NCBI RefSeq assembly: GCF_014762705.1
Contig: NZ_JABURL010000029.1
Coordinates: 1 to 39,379 of the forward strand
Length of the DNA stretch: 39,379 bases
Source: Cyclobacterium sp.
GTDB lineage: Bacteria > Bacteroidota > Bacteroidia > Cytophagales > Cyclobacteriaceae
Direction: 5' to 3'
Part shown: one piece after another, positions 1-8,642 of the stretch
Numbering within the stretch: position 1 is the stretch's first letter
Layout: every line of letters starts with the position of its first letter
Notes under the pieces: generated by a model
Seen by the model: the letters and a program-made list of their open reading frames with translations, nothing else
The model's database searches: none
What the model was told of the DNA's origin: nothing
Translations under genes and position numbers: made by a program

Positions 1-144
1 TCTATTCCCACGTTTGGGATCACAAAGATGATATCTTTTTTCCATTTCACAATGGAGATAACAAATAAAAGTAAGCAAATGGTTCAAATTATCTGACTGT
101 CAAGTAGAAAAAAATATCAACTTTAATTGTGCCGTCTATTATTG
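1..144. other. Window edge, no gene seen
   Basis: This short stretch lies downstream of the PorP/SprF gene. It holds two small inverted repeats, one near 7-20 (CCCA/TGGG) and one near 41-56 (CCATT/AATGG). Neither is followed by a T tract on the minus strand, so I do not call a terminator. No coding frame is convincing here. Confidence 0.5.
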
Positions 145-1173
145 CTAATATTTGAACCCGGGAATGTCCCTATCATGCTTTTTCCCCGTTTTATAATTGC
201 GAAAAGTATAGCGTACCGATACTTCGTGTGCCCCTCCTGAATTTCTCCAGCCTAACTTGGAAATGGTGAAATCATAGCTGTATCCTATTTGCAGATCGTT
301 GGGCAAGGAAAATCCCAATAAGGCAATCAAGGCTTCATTGTTGGGCAGGGCGTTCTTTGTTGGCAATCCCCTGTACCACATGCCCACCATTACCGGGGCA
401 TAAAATAATTCTGCACCCAAATCAAGTTGATCAAAAAGTCCCTGTCTTTTATAATTGAAGGCCAAAGACAGGGTTCTTTCCTGTAAGGTATTGTTGATTA
501 CATCACCGATGCCCGGGCTAAATACATCAAAAGTCACTCCACCGTGAACAGCATACCGGATAGGAAGCCGGTTTTCATCCATTTGGAGAAATGAGGTGTA
601 GGGCCTGGTGAGATGATGTGCTGCCAGTCCCAGCCAAAATTTATCATCATAATAGTATAAACCTGCATTGATATCCTCATGACTCCTCTGGCTGACATCT
701 GTAACCCAGTTGATTCCTTCTCCTACTACGATTCCTCTGTCTATATCCAATTGTGTTCCAAGGATAATGCTTTCTACATTCACATTTCTATTGACAAAAC
801 TGGCCTGAAAACCGGCATGCAAAAACTTCTCTTCCCCCAATCGAAGCCGGTAAGCATAAGTCAACCCAATTTCCATATTTTGCAGTTGGGCAAAGGTATC
901 CCGGGTTCCGTTAGCGATTACCCCAATTCCGCTGTTTCTGTGGTCGATGAAATGGTCAAAATAAGCAGAAAATGTATTGAAACTATGATCTAGCCCAGGC
1001 CATTGGTTTCTGTAGTTAACCCCAATTCTCGTCCATTCGGTGCTTCCTGTGAATGCAGGATTCAAATAAATTGGTGCTGCATAAAATTGGGAAAACTGCA
1101 TGTCCTGTGCCTTCAACTGTTGGAAAAACAGTCCAAACAAAATAAGGGTCGATATGTACATCCATTTTTTCAC
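145..1173 (-). CDS. PorP/SprF family type IX secretion membrane protein
   Basis: A 342-residue outer-membrane beta-barrel-type protein of the PorP/SprF family, which works with the Bacteroidota type IX secretion system and gliding machinery. Residues 1-22 form a signal peptide (KKW start, hydrophobic core, cleavage near KAQ). The mature N-terminus carries the family hallmark, FSQFYAAPIYLNPAF, followed by alternating beta-strand-like sequence to a C-terminal aromatic end (FKY). The start codon is GTG at 1171-1173; it overlaps the stop of the upstream cargo gene by 4 nt (GTGA), and the two lysines before the hydrophobic core support it over the ATG four codons later. SprF-type proteins are commonly encoded right after a large type B CTD protein and are thought to be needed for its surface display, which fits this arrangement. 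Confidence 0.92.
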   Translation of the reverse strand: MKKWMYISTLILFGLFFQQLKAQDMQFSQFYAAPIYLNPAFTGSTEWTRIGVNYRNQWPGLDHSFNTFSAYFDHFIDHRNSGIGVIANGTRDTFAQLQNMEIGLTYAYRLRLGEEKFLHAGFQASFVNRNVNVESIILGTQLDIDRGIVVGEGINWVTDVSQRSHEDINAGLYYYDDKFWLGLAAHHLTRPYTSFLQMDENRLPIRYAVHGGVTFDVFSPGIGDVINNTLQERTLSLAFNYKRQGLFDQLDLGAELFYAPVMVGMWYRGLPTKNALPNNEALIALLGFSLPNDLQIGYSYDFTISKLGWRNSGGAHEVSVRYTFRNYKTGKKHDRDIPGFKY

Positions 1174-3494
1174 CTTATCAAAAGAAATTTTCCGGAACGG
1201 GTTACTTGCTCTCCTCTTGTCGTTTCAAAATCTGCCCTGTAAACGTAAGTACCGGGAGGAAGGGGAGCCCCATTTAGATTACCGTCCCAACCATCCCCAT
1301 TTAGATCAGTAGTCTGGAATAAAAACTCCCCCCAGGCACTGAAAATCTTCAAATCCATTTCAGCAATCCCTTTGGTCTTTGGAATAAAGAAATTATCCTC
1401 TTCCCTTGTCGGGGTAAATCCGGAAGGGAACATGACCCGGTAGGTTCGGGTAATGCTTATTACCATTTGATAACTTGCTTCACAATCAGGACCCGTTTGG
1501 ACTGTAAGTGTCACCAAGAACTCTCCCTTATCCCCAAATACATGCGCCGGAGACCTCTGATTGCTGGTATTGCCATCCCCAAAATCCCAATGCCAGTTTC
1601 GCGGAGTACCGGTAGACTGATCCAGAAAGCGAATTCTGTCATCTGCTAAAATCCCATCCGGAGCCTCATCCTTAAGTCCTGTAGCATTGAGCACATAATC
1701 AAAGGATGCTGCCAAAGGCTCGTCAGGAACACTTAACCTGAAGGTTACCGGATCAGACCAACAATCAATTTCTTTAGGTCTTACACGTAAAAAATACAAG
1801 CCCTCCAGATTGATCTGAGGAATCGCTTCGTTTACAAAAGCATTTCCCGACTCATCTTCCACCTGGTAATCAAACAATTCGCCATCATATGCTGGAATAT
1901 ATGTCCTGATATCCGGAAAAAGGTCTGGCTGGCAAACGAATATGGTTGCAGGTATTTCCAATTCCGGAAAATCCGGAAAGGTTATTTCAATGGGGTCAGA
2001 AACCAAAGGGCATCCTTGTGAGGAGATGGCACGTGCCTGATAGCTTCCCGGACCGGTAAGGATAAGTTCAGGGGCCGTTTCACCCTGCAGCAACTGCCCG
2101 TCAAGTAACCATTCAAAGGAAGAAATTTCATCCCCTGAATACATGCTTAACTCCACTTCATCTCCGGGACATGCGGAAAGGGAGTCTAAGGGAAGGTCGT
2201 TGATAAAAACAGTTAGCGGTTCCGGAGCTTCATTGACATTGAGAATGAGTGGATCACCGGCTGATGTTTTACCGTAATTATCGGTAATGGTGTAAAAAAT
2301 TTGCACCTGATCGCCATTAAACCCTTCATTTGGAGTGAATGAAAAGTGCCCCTGCTGCCCAAGGTATTTAAAATCTCCTTCCTGAAAACTAACAACCTTT
2401 TCTTCGCAGTCATCATGCAGGCAGGGGTCCTCATTAAATTCAGAAATATCCTCCATGGTTTCAAAGAAATTCATACAACTGATCCTGGAATTTTCATTGG
2501 GTAAACTGATCAAATCACCAGGTACTTCCAGAAAATTTTCCTGGCCCAGACAGACGACCATGTCTTCCAAAGGAGCAGCTACAGGATTTTCCAGATTATC
2601 TTCATCAGCAACTTCAACCAATAAATTGCGGATTTCGTGGATATTGGTCTGCCCTCCTGTAGAAGCTGCAAATCCAATTTTCAAGGTTTCGGGTGCGGGA
2701 TAAGGATAGTCTACATTCTCCAACAAGCTAATTTGTCTTGGGTTTCCCCTGACAGTTGTAAAAATCAGCTCTACATCCAGATGGAAACCTATACCTGGGC
2801 TTTTTGGCCGCAACTTGACGATGACTTTCCGGTACCCGGGTTGATCTGGATCGGTGACCCTTCTGGTTCCAATCCCTCCAGAGCTTATGGTGAAACGCTG
2901 GTCTTCCGGCAATCCAAAAACTCCACCTTCATTTGTTTTCACCCCGGCAATAAACCGATAACCATCCGATGCATGCCCCGGCCCCCTAACCACTACACTA
3001 TTAGGATGAAGCTGGCTGGCTGGGCCAGGAAAGCCCCCAATCTTGCCTTCTGAATTATTGCCAAAATTGCCAAAACTGTCAAATCCAATTCCCATATAAG
3101 CACGGGTTAAACCTGTCCCTCCAATTCTCGGAGCATATCCCAGAGAGCCCCCAAAACCTCCGGGGGCAAAAAAATTGCTGGCCCCATCAAACAGAAACAC
3201 AGTTAACCCATCAGCACCATCTCCACCATAACTGAAATATTCAAAAGATGCTTTAACCCCAAAACTTGAAGAAAATGGAACATCGATGTAAATGTATCCA
3301 CTTTGTTCCATCACGGCCTCGGTTAGTCGCAACACCCCATCGCGTAACCGGGCATCCCCTCCAAATATGGTTTGGTCCCTTTCTATTTCATCCTGAAAGG
3401 ATTCACAATAAGGAAATCCCTGCTGGCTCCACACCATATAAGGTGAAATAAGCGCAACAAGCTGAAGAAGGACAAACAGGTATATTTTAGGCAT
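1170..3494 (-). CDS. Secreted lectin-like/PKD protein with type B T9SS C-terminal sorting domain
   Basis: A 774-residue secreted protein. A signal peptide spans about residues 1-24. Residues about 28-300 resemble an L-type (legume-like) lectin fold, with a GGDGADGLTVFLFDG segment and a GIGFDSFGNFG segment typical of these sugar-binding domains. A middle part (about 300-590) contains Ig/SprB-like beta modules, including a CPGDEVELS strand. A PKD domain lies around 595-685 with the diagnostic WDFGDGNTS. The last ~85 residues match the gliding-motility-associated type B CTD: MFPSGFTP, then DLKIFSAWGE, GWDGNLNG and PPGTYVYRADF. The protein is therefore predicted to be exported by T9SS and kept at the cell surface with help from the overlapping PorP/SprF gene. 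The sugar ligand cannot be read from sequence. Confidence 0.88.
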   Translation of the reverse strand: MPKIYLFVLLQLVALISPYMVWSQQGFPYCESFQDEIERDQTIFGGDARLRDGVLRLTEAVMEQSGYIYIDVPFSSSFGVKASFEYFSYGGDGADGLTVFLFDGASNFFAPGGFGGSLGYAPRIGGTGLTRAYMGIGFDSFGNFGNNSEGKIGGFPGPASQLHPNSVVVRGPGHASDGYRFIAGVKTNEGGVFGLPEDQRFTISSGGIGTRRVTDPDQPGYRKVIVKLRPKSPGIGFHLDVELIFTTVRGNPRQISLLENVDYPYPAPETLKIGFAASTGGQTNIHEIRNLLVEVADEDNLENPVAAPLEDMVVCLGQENFLEVPGDLISLPNENSRISCMNFFETMEDISEFNEDPCLHDDCEEKVVSFQEGDFKYLGQQGHFSFTPNEGFNGDQVQIFYTITDNYGKTSAGDPLILNVNEAPEPLTVFINDLPLDSLSACPGDEVELSMYSGDEISSFEWLLDGQLLQGETAPELILTGPGSYQARAISSQGCPLVSDPIEITFPDFPELEIPATIFVCQPDLFPDIRTYIPAYDGELFDYQVEDESGNAFVNEAIPQINLEGLYFLRVRPKEIDCWSDPVTFRLSVPDEPLAASFDYVLNATGLKDEAPDGILADDRIRFLDQSTGTPRNWHWDFGDGNTSNQRSPAHVFGDKGEFLVTLTVQTGPDCEASYQMVISITRTYRVMFPSGFTPTREEDNFFIPKTKGIAEMDLKIFSAWGEFLFQTTDLNGDGWDGNLNGAPLPPGTYVYRADFETTRGEQVTRSGKFLLIR

Positions 3495-3677
3495 GCTTCA
3501 ATCCGGAAAATCACAATTTTGACCTGGTGCTGAATTCACACAACTCCTTAAATCTAAAAGCCATTTGATGAGGAAAATGTTTTCTTCATACATGCCTATG
3601 CCTTTAGATCAAATAACGTTGAGGAAACTTCTGCCTTTCAGGATCCGGTAGTTAAGATAGGCAAATAAAAAATAAAT
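3495..3677. other. Intergenic region upstream of the T9SS cargo gene
   Basis: About 180 bases between the start of the lectin/PKD gene and the purA terminator. It must hold the minus-strand promoter of the T9SS pair, but I found no clear TANNTTTG box with a spaced TTG. No coding frame is convincing. Confidence 0.4.
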
Positions 3678-3718
3678 AAAAAAAGGCTTCCTTTATTATA
3701 TTAAAAGAAGCCTTTTTT
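3678..3718 (-). terminator. Rho-independent terminator of purA
   Basis: On the minus strand an AAGGCTTC arm and a GAAGCCTT arm flank an AT-rich loop of about 16 nt and are followed by a run of T. It begins about 15 nt beyond the purA stop codon, so it fits as the end of the purA transcript. Confidence 0.8.
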
Positions 3719-3733
3719 AAAAGAAAAGCGATG

Positions 3734-5029
<1,296 letters not shown>

Positions 5030-5063
5030 CTAAAATTCAAATCAGCCGTGAAGATTGCCAGTA

Positions 5064-5079
5064 TTGTAAAAATTTACAA
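5064..5079. promoter_or_regulatory. Perfect palindrome upstream of purA (candidate operator)
   Basis: TTGTAAA and TTTACAA form 7-bp perfect arms around a 2-nt AA centre. It lies between the STAS stop and the purA start, about 60 nt before purA. The symmetry is what a dimeric repressor would bind, but the regulator is unknown and no second copy was noticed in the window. Confidence 0.4.
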
Positions 5080-5121
5080 CTCCCGGATGATTTTTATTTA
5101 GGAGAAAAATGATATTTAAGT

Positions 5122-5466
5122 CTATTTTGATTGATTCACTGCTTCCTCCAAAGAGTCAAAAACATTAAAAATATTATTAAGCTTGGTAATGATCAACAAT
5201 TTTTTCACGTGTTCAGAGGGAGAGCTCAGGTAAACTTCCCCATCGTTATTTCTCATTTTGGTTAATATCGTGATCAAAACACCAATACCACTGGAACTGA
5301 TGTACCTGACTTGGCTGAGATCCACAATACAAGTTTGGACCCCTTCCTGAATACCGTCAGAAACCAATCCTACCAGATGAGGACCAGACTCATCTCCGAT
5401 TAAATCCCCCTTGATTTTTAAAACCAATGTCTTGTTCTCAATATAGGATTCAAATGTTGCTTTCAT
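5122..5466 (-). CDS. STAS domain protein (anti-sigma factor antagonist-like)
   Basis: A 114-residue single STAS domain, the fold of SpoIIAA/RsbV anti-anti-sigma factors. Strand-helix order fits the family: [16 protein letters not shown] near the start, then [20 protein letters not shown] around residues 46-65. The SSSG motif holds the serine that partner kinases phosphorylate in SpoIIAA-like proteins. Its ATG overlaps the Fur-family stop by 4 nt (ATGA), so the two are translationally coupled. No anti-sigma kinase or PP2C phosphatase partner is encoded in the window, so its partner is unknown. It could instead serve a membrane transporter or the stressosome-type role of stand-alone STAS proteins. 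Confidence 0.88.
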   Translation of the reverse strand: MKATFESYIENKTLVLKIKGDLIGDESGPHLVGLVSDGIQEGVQTCIVDLSQVRYISSSGIGVLITILTKMRNNDGEVYLSSPSEHVKKLLIITKLNNIFNVFDSLEEAVNQSK

Positions 5467-5960
5467 TGACTTGATTTTAAATTTTTCTCTGTTGAGTTTT
5501 CTTGTTTAAATTCACAATGCTCATCAGTGCAGTTTCCATATAGCAGCAATGAGTGGTGAATGATATTGAAATTTAGCACCTCTCCCACTGTGTTTTGAAT
5601 ATTTTGGATCCGGGGATCACAAAATTCTTTAACCTGGTGGCACTCCGTACAAATGAGGTGATCATGCTGCTTATAGCCATAAGATTTTTCATATTGCGCC
5701 AAATTCTTTCCAAATTGGTGCTTGGTGACCAAATCACATTCAACCAAAAGATCCAGCGTATTATAAACCGTTGCCCTGCTTACACGGTAATTTTTGTTTT
5801 TCATACTGATATACAGCCCTTCAACATCAAAATGCCCTCCCCTGCTGTAGATCTCTTCCAAAATAGCATACCTTTCGGGGGTTTTCCTGAGCTTCTTGTT
5901 TTCAAGATAGGCAGTAAATATTTTCTTTACCTTCTCGTAAAGACTTTCATTTGAAGCCAT
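5463..5960 (-). CDS. Fur family transcriptional regulator
   Basis: A 165-residue metal-sensing repressor. Residues about 10-85 form the winged helix ([15 protein letters not shown], then [18 protein letters not shown]). The dimerisation/metal domain carries [16 protein letters not shown] with a CxxC pair, and a second Cys pair in YGNCTDEHC, as in structural-zinc Fur proteins; HH near NIIHHS may add ligands. Which metal or oxidant it senses (Fur, Zur or PerR role) cannot be decided by eye. It overlaps the STAS gene by 4 nt and lies just after rel on the same strand. A TATATTTG box sits shortly upstream of the start. Confidence 0.93.
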   Translation of the reverse strand: MASNESLYEKVKKIFTAYLENKKLRKTPERYAILEEIYSRGGHFDVEGLYISMKNKNYRVSRATVYNTLDLLVECDLVTKHQFGKNLAQYEKSYGYKQHDHLICTECHQVKEFCDPRIQNIQNTVGEVLNFNIIHHSLLLYGNCTDEHCEFKQENSTEKNLKSSQ

Positions 5961-5977
5961 ACTTTCATTTTTTTTTA

Positions 5978-5985
5978 CAAATATA
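5978..5985 (-). promoter_or_regulatory. Candidate -7 promoter box for fur-STAS
   Basis: The minus strand reads TATATTTG, an exact match to the Bacteroidota -7 consensus TANNTTTG, ending about 18 nt before the Fur-family ATG. I do not see a TTG at the expected -33 spacing, so confidence is moderate. It lies in the short gap after the rel stop codon, so fur-STAS may be transcribed both alone and with rel. Confidence 0.4.
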
Positions 5986-6018
5986 CGGTTCTTATTTGAA
6001 TATGGGTGCTTCCCTTAT

Positions 6019-8238
6019 TTAATCAAACCTTGACACCTTTAAGACGCCGGGTACCTTTGATAAGTTTTCAATAAGATTTTCCAGGTGATTGGTACTGTGT
6101 ACATATAACTTGATGCTGCCTTCAAAAATTCCACTATCCGAATCTACGGTTATGGATCGCATGTTTACTTTTAATTCATTCGATATGACTTTTGTCAGAT
6201 CACTGATCAATCCTACCCTGTCGGTACCCACTATTTTCAATCCCGCCAAAAATGCAATTTGCTGCTGACTTGTCCACCTGGCTTTGATAACCCGATTTCC
6301 ATGATTGGAAAGTAGCTCAAGGGCATTGGGACAAGCTGTCCTATGAATTTTTATCCCTTCATTTACCGTAACAAAGCCAAATACATCGTCCCCGGGTATG
6401 GGATTACAACATTTGGCCAAAACATAATCCACCACATCCATGTCCTCCCCAATCAATAGCTGATCATGTTCGGGACCCTTCAAATTTTTTATCTCCTTGG
6501 TAAAAGACTTTTCATCCGTAACATGCATCATTGGCACTTTCCTGGATTTCTTCTTTTGTTTAAAATCCCTGAAAGTCTTGATCGCTGTAGGATCAATGAT
6601 CCCTCTACCTACTTTATAATAGAATTCAGTTGTGGTCTTGGTTTCAAAAAAGGCACGTAATTGCTCCACCACCTCCGATGAAAAATCAATTTTCATCTGC
6701 TTCAGCTTCCGTTGGACAATTTCTTTTCCATCCAACATGTAACCCTTCTTTTCCTCTTTAAGGGCATCTTTGATTTTGGCTTTTGCTCTGGAGGTTACTA
6801 CTGATTTGAGCCAGTCTTCAGTGGGTTTTTGTTTGTTTGAAGTTAGTATTTCTACCTGATCTCCATTCTTTAATTTATGCCCTATGGAAACCAATTTTTG
6901 ATTGACCTTGGCACCAATGCATTTCGCGCCAACTTCGGAGTGAATCTCAAAAGCAAAATCCAGGGCTGTAGCACCAAAGGGCAATACCTTTAAATCTCCC
7001 TTTGGGGTGAAAACAAAAACCTCTTCCTGAAACAGATTTCCCCTGAAATCATCCATGAATTCAATAGCAGAACCATCATTGTTTTCCAATAAAGTTCTTA
7101 CTTGAGTGATCCACTCATCCAGGCTTCCAGCCGCCTTTTCAGGTGCATTTTCTTTTTCTTTGTATTTCCAATGTGCCGCATAACCCCGCTCTGCAATATC
7201 ATCCATGCGCTGTGTCCGGATCTGGACTTCCACCCATTGTCCGGTTTGACTCATTACTGTGGTGTGAAGGGACTCATAACCATTGGATCTTGGTGTGCTT
7301 ATCCAATCCCTCAACCGGTCCGGATTGGGACGGTAAAAATCCGTTACCGTGGAATATACCTGCCAGCAGTCTGCCTTTTCATTTTCATAGGGTGTGTCGA
7401 TAATTATCCGGATGGCAAACAAATCATAGACCTCTTCAAACGGGATGTTTTGGGATTTCATTTTATTGTAAATAGAAAAGACAGATTTTGGTCTTCCCTT
7501 GATTACAAATTTAAAACCTTGATGCTCCAATTCACTTTCAATGGGAGCAATGAAGGTTTTGATAAACTTGTTTCTTGAAATTCTTGAGTCTTTGATTTTT
7601 TTGACGATGGATCCGTAAGCCTCCTGGTCCATGAACTTTAAATGTAAATCTTCCAGTTCAGATTTGATGGAATACAAGCCCAGCCGGTGGGCTAAAGGGG
7701 CATATAGAAATTTTGTTTCGGAGGCAATTTTTAACTGCTTGTGCCTGGGCATGGCATCCAGGGTCCGCATGTTATTTAGCCGGTCGGCCAATTTAATCAG
7801 TATTACCCGTACATCATCTGATAAGGTAATCAACATTTTCCTGAAATTTTCCGCCTGTTGGGAGGTCCCATAGTCGAAAACACCCGCAATTTTGGTCAGA
7901 CCATCTATTATTTGGGCCACTTTGGTTCCAAATTCCTTTTCAATATCTTCTAATTCAAGATCTGTATCTTCCACAACATCATGAAGCAAAGCAGAAATTA
8001 TACTAGTGGTACCCAGACCTATTTCCTCCACACAAACAAGAGCCACCTCCAAAGGGTGATAAATGTAGGGCTCTCCTGATTTTCTCCGCATTTCTTTATG
8101 TGCCTCACTGGCCACGTTAAATGCTTTCTTGATCAATTTGGCATCACCTGATTTGAGTAATGGCTTGGCAACTCTCAAAAGTCGGCGATACCGTTTCAGG
8201 ATTTCCTTACGCTCTTCTTCAATATCAACTTTGATCAT
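6019..8238 (-). CDS. rel: Bifunctional (p)ppGpp synthetase/hydrolase, RelA/SpoT family
   Basis: A 739-residue stringent-response enzyme that makes and degrades (p)ppGpp. The HD hydrolase domain is intact: H61 in YIYHPLEVA and HDVVED at residues 86-91. The synthetase domain has SVFSIYNKM, YDLFAIRIII and the block PRSNGYESLHTTV. Its charge motif reads RLRD (about 307-310), resembling the RXKD form of bifunctional enzymes rather than EXDD of synthetase-only RelA. A TGS domain follows near 400-460, then the conserved AKCCNPIPGDD zinc-finger/RIS segment near 609 and a C-terminal ACT domain. I prefer the ATG at 8236-8238; three codons upstream there is only a TTG. It heads a same-strand run rel-fur-STAS-purA. 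Confidence 0.95.
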   Translation of the reverse strand: MIKVDIEEERKEILKRYRRLLRVAKPLLKSGDAKLIKKAFNVASEAHKEMRRKSGEPYIYHPLEVALVCVEEIGLGTTSIISALLHDVVEDTDLELEDIEKEFGTKVAQIIDGLTKIAGVFDYGTSQQAENFRKMLITLSDDVRVILIKLADRLNNMRTLDAMPRHKQLKIASETKFLYAPLAHRLGLYSIKSELEDLHLKFMDQEAYGSIVKKIKDSRISRNKFIKTFIAPIESELEHQGFKFVIKGRPKSVFSIYNKMKSQNIPFEEVYDLFAIRIIIDTPYENEKADCWQVYSTVTDFYRPNPDRLRDWISTPRSNGYESLHTTVMSQTGQWVEVQIRTQRMDDIAERGYAAHWKYKEKENAPEKAAGSLDEWITQVRTLLENNDGSAIEFMDDFRGNLFQEEVFVFTPKGDLKVLPFGATALDFAFEIHSEVGAKCIGAKVNQKLVSIGHKLKNGDQVEILTSNKQKPTEDWLKSVVTSRAKAKIKDALKEEKKGYMLDGKEIVQRKLKQMKIDFSSEVVEQLRAFFETKTTTEFYYKVGRGIIDPTAIKTFRDFKQKKKSRKVPMMHVTDEKSFTKEIKNLKGPEHDQLLIGEDMDVVDYVLAKCCNPIPGDDVFGFVTVNEGIKIHRTACPNALELLSNHGNRVIKARWTSQQQIAFLAGLKIVGTDRVGLISDLTKVISNELKVNMRSITVDSDSGIFEGSIKLYVHSTNHLENLIENLSKVPGVLKVSRFD

Positions 8239-8258
8239 ATGGTACAAGTTATAAAATA

Positions 8259-8275
8259 ATTCCTATCGAAGGAAT
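8259..8275. repeat. Small inverted repeat in the rel 5' region
   Basis: ATTCCT and AGGAAT arms of 6 bp separated by 5 nt, about 20 nt upstream of the rel start. It may be an operator or a small leader hairpin; nothing in the sequence decides this. Confidence 0.3.
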
Positions 8276-8316
8276 CAAATCCGAAAGTAATATTTGTAAT
8301 TTTTTTGGATCAAGTT

Positions 8317-8347
8317 ATTGAAACTTTAAAATTGATGATTACCTTTG
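8317..8347 (+). promoter_or_regulatory. Bacteroidota-type promoter upstream of tRNA-Leu
   Basis: TTG at 8318-8320 is followed by a 19-nt spacer and TACCTTTG at 8340-8347. Both the boxes and the spacing match the TTTG-N19-TANNTTTG consensus of the Bacteroidota primary sigma factor, except for A in place of the first T of the -33 box. Transcription would begin near 8353, giving a leader of about 120 nt before the tRNA. Confidence 0.6.
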
Positions 8348-8353
8348 CATCCA

Positions 8354-8474
8354 CGTAAAAAAACCGGCTAACAAACCCGTTTGGGTACCCGCCGGATGAG
8401 AAGGCTGAATAGTTTTCAGGTTAAATAAGTATAGGCAAACAGACAAAACGCCTATCATTTATTATTGATAATCA
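8354..8474 (+). other. Structured leader upstream of tRNA-Leu
   Basis: Between the promoter and the tRNA are two hairpin-forming stretches. At 8364-8395, CCGGC/GCCGG arms enclose an inner ACCC/GGGT hairpin. At 8431-8455, ATAGGC/GCCTAT arms enclose 13 nt. No T tract follows either one, so they are not obvious terminators. The stretch may be a tRNA 5' leader removed by RNase P or a separate small RNA. A 10-codon frame starts at 8396, with no support for being translated. Confidence 0.35.
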
Positions 8475-8556
8475 GCGGATGTGGCGAAATTGGTAGACGC
8501 ACTAGACTTAGGATCTAGCGCCGCGAGGCATGGGGGTTCGAGTCCCTCCATCCGCA
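8475..8556 (+). tRNA. tRNA-Leu (anticodon UAG)
   Basis: An 82-nt cloverleaf. The acceptor arms GCGGATG (8475-8481) and CATCCGC (8549-8555) pair perfectly, with A as discriminator base. The D arm contains TGGTAGA. The anticodon stem CTAGA/TCTAG encloses the loop CTTAGGA, giving anticodon TAG for CUN leucine codons. A long variable arm (GCCGCGAGGC region), as expected for a class II leucine tRNA, precedes the T arm GGGGGTTCGAGTCCCTC. The CCA end is not encoded. A strong terminator follows within 15 nt. Confidence 0.97.
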
Positions 8557-8570
8557 CACCCTTTTAGAAT

Positions 8571-8615
8571 CCCTCGATCTTGATCTTGTAAAATGTCAGG
8601 ATTGAGGGTTTTTGT
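8571..8615 (+). terminator. Strong rho-independent terminator after tRNA-Leu
   Basis: Arms 8571-8584 and 8595-8608 can pair over 14 bp (three G-U pairs) around a 10-nt loop, followed by TTTTT at 8609-8613. It ends the tRNA transcript only about 35 nt before the trigger factor start codon. Confidence 0.85.
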
Positions 8616-8642
8616 TATTGGAAAACATTAAATACAGATCCC

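Noticed and set aside
5122-5466. STAS protein as MlaB partner of the mlaEFD operon
   Set aside because: It is 12 kb away and coupled to the Fur-family gene, and its SSSG motif fits an anti-sigma antagonist better.
7102-7578. Plus-strand frame of 158 codons opposite rel
   Set aside because: It lies wholly inside the well-supported rel gene on the other strand and has an unlikely amino acid composition.
8396-8428. Ten-codon frame in the tRNA-Leu leader
   Set aside because: Too short, no ribosome-binding signal and no run of regulatory codons that would suggest a leader peptide.
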